DNA of 64,000 nt. It comes from Lonicera japonica (taxonomy: Eukaryota > Streptophyta > Magnoliopsida > Dipsacales > Caprifoliaceae). Numbering within the stretch: the stretch's first letter is position 1; each line of letters opens with the position of its first letter. The notes under the pieces are model-generated. The model had not been told where the DNA came from, ran no database searches, and saw nothing but the letters and a program-made list of their open reading frames with translations. Below are positions 55,287 to 64,000 of the stretch, piece by piece. The position numbers and the translations under genes were made by a program. The stretch spans positions 4,154,001 to 4,218,000 of the forward strand of contig CM038463.1 of assembly GCA_021464415.1 (NCBI GenBank), given 5' to 3'.

Positions 55287-56745
55287 CTCAATTCTAAACT
55301 CAAGAAAGAGATGAGTTTTATGGAAAATCATATTGTTCGCTCGAAGGGTGCAAAAGAAGGTTTGCGATGACTTCTTATGACAAAGAAGCCGATCTTATAG
55401 ATGTCCTACTGATGCCTGCAAGTTTTACTGGTCAGGGAGGATGGTTCTTGGATTGCGGTGCCGCTATGCATGTTTGCAACAATCGTTCATTGTATATCAC
55501 ATATGAAGATTGTAGCGGGTTTGTCTACATGGGGGATGGCTCCAGATTGCTAGTTCGTGGAGTTGGTGAAGTCCGTCTGAATTTGTTTGATGGCTCAGTT
55601 CAAACAATCATAAATGTCAGACATGTGCCGGAGATAAAGTGGAATCTAATCAGTCTCTCTAGATTAGAATCACTTGGGATGTGGTACTCTACTCAAGGTG
55701 GAGTAATGAGCGTGTATTATGGCAACGATGTGGTTTTGAAGGCAAGTCATTGCGGGGGCTTGTATAGATTACATGAGAGAATTGTACATAATGGTGCTAG
55801 GGAATCAAGAAGCATATGTTCCTGTGGTGCATACGCAACAAGGATGAGTTATGGCTTAGGTGGTGGCTCTAGACGGTTGACAACTCAGAGTTACATGCCA
55901 GTGATGGTGTCCAATACGGACATGGTCTGATTATCGACATAGATAATCGGATGTGGTTCGATCATTGACATAGATGATTGAGTGGCCCTTGTAGAGGGTG
56001 AGACAAAAGAAGATTTCATGTGTCATCAAGGCGAAGAAGAAGATAGCAGTTAGTTTTGTTACCTTCGCAAAAGGTGGTGATTGTTGTGTTTTTTGCTCGA
56101 TTCCAAACTCAAGAAAGAGATGAGTTTTATGAAAAATCATATTGTTCGCTCGAAGTGTGCAAAAGAAGGTTTGCGGTTCTGGAAAGGTGCAAAGGCACTT
56201 TTGCACCCAGAAAATTGCATTCTGGAATGGTGCAAAATCATTTTTGCAGTTACGCGGGAAAAGTGCAAAAGTCATTTTGCAGCTGGACAAGAAATATGTT
56301 TCCTTATCAAACTTGGTTTCCTTGTTTATTTTGGTCTTTATTACCTTGTTAATAGTTTCCTTATTTATGTAGGATTTTTTTTACTTTATTCTAGATTGGA
56401 TGGACTCTATTATATTGTTATATATAGATAGAATCATTCAATAGATTAAGGAATAATATGAGAGATATTCTTCTTTCTGTGGGATTTGTGGGAGAGTTCA
56501 TCTTGTTGTGAGAGAGAGGTTAAAGGGCTGTTGATTTTCTTTTTCTGTGAGAGCTTTGAGTGCAAAAATTCTTGTGATAGATTTTATAATCGTTTTCAAA
56601 GAATTAGTGAAATCTTCGTTTGTCGAATATTTTGTGTTCCATTATCTTTCTTCTTGCTTGTTTCTCATCCTTATTATCTCTAGTTATTAATATCCACTAT
56701 TTGAATTACGATCCGTGGCGTGATTTATTGTTAATAATCACAACA
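55273..56745 (+). mobile_element. Second copy of the copia-like element, plus strand, internally deleted
   Basis: It starts with 93 bp of LTR (55273-55365), jumps straight to the gag-protease region, and ends in a complete 664-bp LTR (56082-56745). It shares its left boundary with the minus copy. ATTTAC follows at 56746-56751, matching 33486-33491 at the far left of the minus copy. Confidence 0.8.
55367..55930 (+). pseudogene. Copia-like protease remnant (plus copy)
   Basis: An open 187-codon stretch homologous to residues 91-277 of the minus-copy protein, with the same DCGA protease motif and the same SNTDMV end. The first Met is internal to the original gag, so this is a fragment and not a start. 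Confidence 0.85.
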
Positions 56746-57140
56746 ATTTACACCCATCATTTTTGTCACAAACGTACACCCACCCAAAGGTAAATTTTTA
56801 ATCACTAACACCCCCTAAGACTTGCCTAATGAGAAGTGAGTGCAGATGAACACACTCGCCCCATTTGAGGAGAGTTTGTTTGTAATAATTCACCTAACAT
56901 CAAGTAATGGATGACTATAGTGTTTTTCAAATAAAGCTCGCCTAATGAGAGGTAAGTGCACTTACATAAACTTGACTCACATGAGGAGAGTGTGTTGCTA
57001 AGCACTCACCTAATATCAGGCAATAGAATGTAGTGTTTGTGACAAATAAGTTTGTGTTAAAATCTGTTTTTAGTTAAATTTTGGATGGTGGTGTTTATGA
57101 CAGAAATGGGAGGTTTCAATAACACCGTCCTAATTTAAGG
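56746..57140. mobile_element. MITE family copy B, right piece
   Basis: Continues the piece at 33466-33491. It contains two blocks with GCCTAATGAGA(A/G)GT and CACCTAATATCAGGCAATAGAATG and ends in the complement of AAATTAGGACGGTGTTATT, matching copy A (16423-16445) in inverted orientation. Confidence 0.65.
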
Positions 57141-57147
57141 TATAGAT

Positions 57148-58400
57148 TGTTAAGAATGATTGGGTCAAATCATTAATCTCACATAAAAAAAAATTAACTC
57201 AACATGGGTATATAAAAAGAGGAATATTACCACATAGCAATGATGCCTTTTAAAATACAACCCCACACTTGTGGCCCAATGGAGTTAAAGTTAGTGAAAA
57301 TATCATTATTATGTGCACAAACCGGTAGACCCAATTAGTGCAATGTGCCTAGTCTATGTGGTAAATCCATGCACTTGTGTAATAGTACCGGTAGCTGGAT
57401 TCGATAGAGCCAGGAAGAACTCTGTAGAATCTAAGGTGATAAATCGCTACAAAAAGCGTCCCGAATAGTTGAACTCAGTATAGCCTATGGTAGAGTTAGA
57501 CTCGAAGAAGTCAGGGGTGGAGTAGCTATAGCCTACGTACACTCGTGATATTGTCAAGGTGGTTGTGTAAGTTTTTCGAGTGAGGTGAAGTAGGGTATAT
57601 CTCAAGATGTGTATTGACCGAATGTGGACGATTTTGCGGATAGTATTGAGTGGACCTAAAAGTGTTTAAATTTGGGATAATGTCGTTATTATTTGCGCTG
57701 ACTTGTGGGCCTAATTAATGCCCTGGGCTCGACCCATGTATCGATGGGCATAATAATTTATAAGTGAATCCACACATTTATGAAGTAGTACCAATAGTTG
57801 AATTCGGTAGAGTCATGAAGAACTCGGTATAATTTAAGGTGATAAATCACTATAAAAAGCGTCTTAGTAATTGGACTCGGTGAAGCTTATGGTGGAGTTA
57901 AACTATGAGAAGTCGGGGGTAGAGTCACTATAACCTATGTACATTTAGGGTACTGTCAAGGTGGTTGTGCAGGTTTGTCGAGTAAGGTGAAATAGAGTAT
58001 AGCTCAAGATGTGCATTGACCAAGGTGAATGATCTTGCGGACAGTGTTGAGTCATCTACATGGATATTTCAAATGTGGACTAAAGTATAGATTCAGATGG
58101 AGTCAAATGGGTCGATATTAGGTCCTAGTTTGATTCAAGGTGGAGATTGTTAAGAATGGTTGGCTCAAACCATTAATCTCACATAAAAAAAATTGTATAA
58201 CTCAGCATGGGTATATAAATAGGGGAATGTTACCAAATAATAATGAGATTTTTTAAGATAAAACCCCATACCTATGATTCAAAAATATTTAAATTATGGA
58301 TGATATCGTTACTATGTATACAAATTTGTGACTGAGTTAGCACCATGGACCTAACCAATTGAGATCTTATCAACAGACGGATTGAGGAATTAACACCATG
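57148..58400 (+). repeat. LTR-like repeat units R2-R4
   Basis: TGTTAAGAATG starts at 57148 and again at 58148, each followed by TCAAA(T/C)CATTAATCTCACATAAAA. Between them, from about 57652, a second unit without its start repeats the same ordered motifs (GATGGGCATAATAATT, GTCAAGGTGGTTGT, GATCTTGCGGACAGTGTTGAG). CAAGGTGGAGAT directly before the 58148 copy looks like a polypurine tract next to an LTR. No coding domain. Confidence 0.6.
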
Positions 58401-58918
58401 AATTCGGAACTTGTAATTATTGAGCATTGAGCGAAGTCTTTTCAATTCTTGCTTTAAATTTGGTTGAATGCGTGATATTCAACCTTTCCCATTCAATTAA
58501 TTCCGTACGTAATAAGTAAACGTATATTTATGTCGATGGTTATGTGAAGTAGCTCTCTCCAACTAACTAGTATGTGAAGTAGCGCTCTCCAATTAATTAG
58601 TCCTTTTACATCATTTCTAATTCATCTTGTTAATAAAGGAGAATTTATTTATTTTTGAAAGTACCTCACGAAGCAACAAAATTAAACTAAGGATTGGCGT
58701 AGAGGAGTCCGACCAATCAATTTGAGAACAAAGAATTCAGCTCTCTAAATAATTAAAAACGAGCATGGCAAGCTAAGCCATGCACTATTGAATTACTCTC
58801 ACGATGAACAAAATTAAAAATAGCCTATAGGCCTTTGAGAAAGATCTTTAATATCACGCAAAATAGAACTCACTTCATTTGAACAATAATCACGAGATAA
58901 AATAAAATCAATATAAAG
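58401..58918. other. Intergenic DNA
   Basis: AT-rich; a short tandem GTATGTGAAGTAGC(T/G)CTCTCCAA lies near 58570-58593. No gene. Confidence 0.45.
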
Positions 58919-59576
58919 CAATGACGGAGCTAGAAATTTTATTTAGGAGTGGCCAAAATTATTAGGTTTTTAAGAATTTTTTGCATATACTGTAATAAGG
59001 CTAAAATCAAAATATTTAGCATCATATACGTCAAAAATCAAAGTCACATATTTAGTTACAATATTCCCATTCGAAACTTCGTATTTTGAAAATACTAAAT
59101 AATATCTTCATTGTCAATAGCTTTAAAAATATATTTCTTAATATATAAAACAAAAGAATTACTCATGAGATCATCTCCTAACCGATTCTGCAGATTAGAA
59201 TAATTTGATGATTGAGAGCTATAAATAAAAATTATAAAAAATAAAATAAAATGCCACAAATAAAGACCATATAACAAAAAACAAATATGCCAAATAACAA
59301 AATCATCATAAGTAAATAATGTATTTTTAACTTTCAAATTGAATGTTAATCTATAAATACAGACTTCGCCCATACACTTTTATGTTTTGTTACTCGTACT
59401 CCCCTCGTATGCCCCTTCATTCAGCAAAATGGTCCCCTCCTCAAATTACAAATCCCACCCCTGCACTTCTACAAACATCACCTCTCACCCTCTGAACTTC
59501 TCATATTTAACAAAAAGGCCCAAAATCCGAGGTGGGGCCTTGGGGCCCACCTGTTCCTTACGTCCCTCCACCCCTG
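58919..59576. mobile_element. Possible hAT-like MITE
   Basis: Left end CAATGACGGAGCTAG and right end complement of CAGGGGTGGAGGGACG resemble hAT termini. The flanking octamers ATATAAAG and AATATAAG do not match well, so the call is tentative. The 69-codon ORF in its right part is not supported. Confidence 0.4.
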
Positions 59577-59584
59577 AATATAAG

Positions 59585-60266
59585 TATTTTGATTAGTGCT
59601 TGTTTATATTTTCTATTAACGTATTCTAAGAACTGTGGCTTTTATCTATTAAAAAAAAAAAGAAAAAGAAAAAAAAGCTGATGGGTATAAAAAAGTGTTT
59701 TCCCATTCTCATATTCCATGCTTTAATTTTAAAAAGCATCTTACTAGAAAAGATTTAATGTGTAGGCCCCTATAGCATGTAGTAGGTCAAATTGGATTGT
59801 AACTTTGAAAATTGAGTTTTGAACCTGGGGGAGGGGTGGGAGAATGGAGCTCGGAATACATAAAATTAATTTGCTTCAACTATCGTGACTACTTGTTCAA
59901 AAAAAAAAGAAAAAAGTATTGTGACTACCAATAATAATTTAAACAAGTGATTTTCTTATCGGGAAAATTAAAATTTAAGTCATCGTACATTAGCAAAAGG
60001 CCGTTGGTAGTTATTGGACTTTAACATTAGCAAGGGGCTGGATCCTAATTAGCAATTTTTTGGGCCCAGTTTGTATAAATAGTGGGCTGGGTTCGTACTA
60101 ACAATGGGCTAACACAGCCTACCTTGAAATGAATATAATACGTACTACTGTGTGAGCCTAATTAACCCCAGCCACTATTTGAGTACGATGACATAAAAAG
60201 GTTTATGATAAATTTATTAAAAATCTCAAGCTAGGTGATGTTTCATGAAATACTAAAAAGTTTGTG
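59585..60266. other. Intergenic DNA
   Basis: AT-rich with an A-rich simple stretch (59650-59677). No gene or element recognised. Confidence 0.45.
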
Positions 60267-60284
60267 AAAAATAAAAGGTAATAA

Positions 60285-60398
60285 GTAGATGTGAGCTTGT
60301 GGCCTAGTGGTTAAATTTGAAAGGATTTACAACACCCACTTGAGTTCGAGTTCTTCCCTATTCAAATTCTCACGTTTATCATCACATGTATTAAAAAA
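60285..60398 (+). mobile_element. tRNA-derived SINE
   Basis: Box A-like TGGCCTAGTGG at 60300-60310 and box B-like GTTCGAGTTC at 60344-60353, about 35 bp apart, are the internal Pol III promoter of tRNA-type SINEs. An A-rich tail follows (60391-60410). The flanks share AAAATAAAA(T)GGT, a likely target duplication. Confidence 0.65.
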
Positions 60399-60410
60399 AT
60401 AAAAAATAAA

Positions 60411-61674
60411 ATGGTGGTAAATTTGCTGATAAATATTAACACATGGCAAGTTTACTCTGCATTGTCACGTTAATCTAAACAAAATGGAAACAGTTTGTAA
60501 TGTATTTTCAGTCAAAGAATTTACAGATTCAGAGGAAAAGGAAAGTCTTTATTAATATATGCGGATTGCTAATGGTTAAGAAAGGACAAGAAAGCGAATA
60601 GAACGCGGCAAAGCGTAAGCCTACATATATATATATATATATTTGCAATGATTGAAGTTATAATAGCTAAATTACAAAATAAATAGCAAAAGGGGGGAAT
60701 ATATATTTGAAGGCAAATAGGTCAGAACATAACTGATTTAATAAAGAGAAACTAAATAAGACAAAAGGCACGCCATGGGAGATTGAGAAGAAACCCAATG
60801 ATATGATTCAAAGAAGTTGTATAAAAAACAACCCCATGCTGACCGACCCCTCAATATCAATGTGTAGCTAATTAACCAAATACTCGTAAAGGTCGTTGTA
60901 AAGATTGGTATGTCTTTAATATCTCTTTATTTACAAAAACAAAATACTCCATCAATATGCCTAGCTAATTTATTACGTAACTTGTAGATCTGGCTTTAGG
61001 GAATCAAGGTGACACGGACCCAGTTTTTACAAATTTACCTATACACTTTTTCGATACTTCTTGGACTGATCCTGGCCAGTAACATGTTTATTTACGTGAT
61101 ATATTAAATCCATCATTACCTTTAAAGACTCATATATATATGGTCAACTTTTGTAATTAATATGTATAATATCTTTTTGGTTAGGTTAGGTTAAGTATGA
61201 ACAATTTGAAACCACATCTACCTATATATGTATAAATGATTGGTACCAATTAGTAGCTATTTAGAAAAGAATGAACAAAAGTAGGAGGGTGTTTTTAGTC
61301 ACGTAATTAAATTAGTTTCTAGACTCACATGACGTGTTAAATTTTAGAGTTTCATGGTTAATTAATTAAGTATAATAATTAAGCTGGCTGTATATAAAGG
61401 TCAATTTCATCTTTTCAAATAAATATTGTTGAAAATCATAAATGAAATAATTGTATAGTGTCTTGTTTTGTTACGTTGCTTAAATTAAACAAAAGAAAAG
61501 GGAATAATGTTTTGTTTTATGTTTGTAAGATGTCAAATCATGTTGGGCTGGCACAGCAAAGAGTACGCATACATATAGAAAATATTGTATATTGAGGTCC
61601 GTCAATTAAGTTAATAAAATCTTTAGTCTTAGTCCAAATATTGTTCGCAACCATTTTAATTCGATCATGTCTTT
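60411..61674. other. Intergenic DNA
   Basis: AT-rich; (AT)n near 60625-60642. No gene recognised. Confidence 0.45.
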
Positions 61675-61677
61675 TTA

Positions 61678-62155
61678 GAGCATCTTTAATTAGTATGTGT
61701 AAATCATACTACATAATATTTGTGTATAATTTTTAGTGCTCTAATAGTGTTGTATAAAACATGCTACATCCATACATTAACCTCATCATTTTCTCTCTCC
61801 AACTTTTTACAAAAATTTCAAAATAATATAATTTAAAATAAAAAAATATATTTTGTAATAAAACTTGCATATTTGAATTCTACTCATCAAGATCTTTAAA
61901 TCAATACCTACTTTGACTATTTAATCATAAATAAAAAAATATTTATAAAAAATGTTGAATATTATATATTTCATATGTTTCCATATAATTGGTGCATCAT
62001 AATTTTATATAAGATTATAGATATGAACCATTGAAGTAAAAATGAGAATATGTATAATTTATGTGTAAAACAGCTTTTTATCAACCAAATGTCAATTATT
62101 TATTAGTCCATATGTTTTTACACATCACTTTTACACATTGTTATTGGAGATGCTC
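61678..62155. mobile_element. PIF/Harbinger-like MITE, 478 bp
   Basis: Inverted ends GAGCATCTTTAATTAGTATG and the complement of GAGCATCTCCAATAACAATG, each followed by TGTAAA, with TTA on both sides (61675-61677 and 62156-62158). TTA/TAA duplications and GAGCATCT ends are typical of Tourist-type MITEs. Confidence 0.75.
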
Positions 62156-62158
62156 TTA

Positions 62159-62452
62159 GGCCTTGTTTGGTTCACGGATTTTAGTACTCGGAAAAGGAAA
62201 CAATTTTGGAAACACTTTCCCGAGAGAGGAGAAAGTAGGGGGTAAAATAAATCCTCTCAAAACACATGGGATTGATTTTTCCATGTAATTTTTAAGTATT
62301 TATTACAAAAAATTTAGACAATAATACTCTTACATAAATACTTTCCATTCTTTACCAAACATAAGAAAGAAAAATTGACAGGAAAATTTAGTTTCTTATC
62401 TCCACGACAAAACTAAGAAAATTAATTTTCTTTCTATAAATTAGACGAGGCC
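62159..62452. mobile_element. Second MITE abutting the first, 294 bp
   Basis: Ends GGCCTTGTTTGGTT and complement of GGCCTCGTCTAATT; TTA at 62156-62158 and 62453-62455. It shares one TTA with the MITE to its left. Confidence 0.65.
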
Positions 62453-62455
62453 TTA

Positions 62456-63079
62456 AGGTAATTAATGAAGAATTGCACCTAGCTTACAAGCACAAGCCTA
62501 CGTGTTCTCTTTCTGTTTTCATGCATTTATTGCACGCATCCTCATTCAAAATTGTCTTAATTGGTTGAATCTGGATTTTAACGGTTGGGTAAAATTCTGT
62601 AAAAAAAAAAAAAATCAAATTCTTATGAAAAAAAATAATGAATATTTGACGTGAAAGGGGTGAAAAGCATGTCTTTTACAAAATTAGTCATATTTAATTA
62701 TTAATTAAATAGTTTTGTCAAATTATAATATTTATATAATTAGTTATATATTATATAATATTTCTTATAATTTATAAATGAATTAAATATTATATTATAT
62801 TATAAAATTATATATATTAAATAAAACTATAAATGCTAAAGATCTATATTATAAAGTAAGGACAAATTTAAATATATTATTGAAGCGAGCACTTAGTGCC
62901 ACCTACAAGACACGATCCAAGCTCAAGGGATATCCGAGGTTCATGAAAGCCCAAGTCAGCGACTGACAGATTGGCAAGTGACGCGTCTGGAGAAAATGCA
63001 CCCAACGCCACTTATCAACCAACGCCCACCATATATACTCAAACCATTTCCAACACTTCCGCATATGATACAAATTCAT
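62456..63079. other. Intergenic DNA
   Basis: Very AT-rich except 62885-63000, a GC-richer patch of unknown origin. No gene. Confidence 0.4.
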
Positions 63080-63610
63080 AATTGTATTTTACTAAAAACG
63101 TATAGTATTATATTTTTTATGGTAATCTTATTTTACAGAAATAATTATATATATATATATATAATTTTTTTAATTATTAAAATACCATATTACCAATTAT
63201 TAATGTGTACTAAAATTATATCAAACTATTAAAGCAATACCAAATATCAATTACTAATGTGTACCAAATTATAATTCCACTAAGTTGGCTCACAATAGTT
63301 AGATTCTTCTTTTAAGACCTATAATAATCCTCAAACTTTAATTTACAGCCCGATTGAGTAACTCTGTAAAATTGATTTGGGCCATAATAATTGGTCACTA
63401 AATAGTATTAAAATCTCTTTATCTTATTAAATTTTCTTTTTGGAGAATATGACAAAAAAAAAGAAGAAGTTGTAACGTATCACAACCAACAGTATCAAAC
63501 CGATTTTTAGGTGTACTAAAAATCTTGGTACGTAATTGTATTAAATTTTGACATATCAAAGTTTTAATATGGTACTTAGTAAAAAAAATTTGATACGATA
63601 ATCATACTAA
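63080..63610. repeat. Dispersed repeat, copy 2
   Basis: Repeats the order of words seen at 23080-23720 (ATGTGTACCAAA, CCCGATTGAG/CCCCATAAAG region, AAATTGATTTGGGCCATAATAATTGGTCACTAA), same orientation, with many substitutions. Confidence 0.5.
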
Positions 63611-64000
63611 ACTCACCTTACTCTGGTGCATTATGAATAGCACTAGCCTCTCCATTCATCAAGAGGCATTTAAATTATTTGATTGACGTTAACCACGATT
63701 ACTCTCTCTCTTGCGCGCATTCACTATCATACATTGTAATTACTAACACCATCATTAATAAAATTGTCACCATCTTCCCAAAGGATTAGACTATACTACA
63801 ATTACCTTCCATGAAGTAAAGGAATCACCCTTCCAAAAATCTCGTGTCTGTTTATTTATGTAGATGTGTTTGCTTACTTCATCTTTCTTTACTTCACGAA
63901 CAAGAATTCAAAAAAAAAAAAAAAAAAATTAACCTTACAACTGTAATAAGTTATAAATTATTTTATATTAACTTATGCTAAAAAATATTTTTATAAACTT
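63611..64000. other. Intergenic DNA at window end
   Basis: AT-rich with an A run at 63910-63928; nothing recognised. Confidence 0.45.

Overview
This window is nuclear DNA from a flowering plant, almost certainly a eudicot. Evidence: spliced plant-specific genes (CC-type glutaredoxins, a membrane-anchored ubiquitin-fold protein, a CASP-like membrane protein), AT-rich intergenic DNA, and dense plant transposons (copia, Tat/Ogre-type gypsy, hAT, PIF/Harbinger-like MITEs, LINE, tRNA-type SINE) plus an endogenous plant pararetrovirus. The species cannot be named from sequence alone. Protein families were recognised by eye; no search was run.

Layout. 1-7650: an endogenous Caulimoviridae copy entering from the left edge, with a polyprotein ORF open for 5.8 kb, a promoter/leader region and a second ORF. 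8.4-11 kb: two CC-type (ROXY) glutaredoxin genes on the plus strand. 11.7-17.2 kb: small decayed elements. 17.7-21.1 kb: a MUB gene whose leader intron holds a LINE and a hAT MITE. 22.36-32.16 kb: a minus-strand CASP-like gene split by a 9.2-kb intron full of hAT elements. 32.8-58.4 kb: a four-level nest in which an array of LTR-like repeats is interrupted by a MITE, which is interrupted by a head-to-head pair of short copia elements, one of whose LTRs is interrupted by a 19,163-bp Tat/Ogre-type element (33654-52816) with 1574-bp LTRs and the target duplication ATTAC. 58.4-64 kb: gene-poor DNA with MITEs and a SINE.

The most interesting system is the Tat/Ogre-type element. Its gag-pol is on the minus strand. 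Two further genes lie on the opposite strand between integrase and the 3' LTR: a five-exon plant-mobile-domain (PMD) gene and a DUF7745-like gene, each with its own TATA box. A 12-bp palindrome, TGTCGCGCGACA, sits in clusters immediately upstream of every recognisable promoter of the element (both LTRs and both antisense genes). There are 16 exact and 7 variant copies, spaced mostly at about two or three turns of the helix. This looks like an element-wide regulatory array, possibly a dedicated binding site for an element-encoded or host protein. All long coding units of this copy carry stops or frameshifts although the LTRs differ by only about 1%, so it was probably mobilised by relatives or decayed soon after insertion.

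The host genes are ordinary in function: redox control of TGA-type transcription (glutaredoxins), membrane docking of ubiquitin conjugation (MUB) and a MARVEL-like membrane protein (CASPL). Their structures have been reshaped by transposons inside introns.
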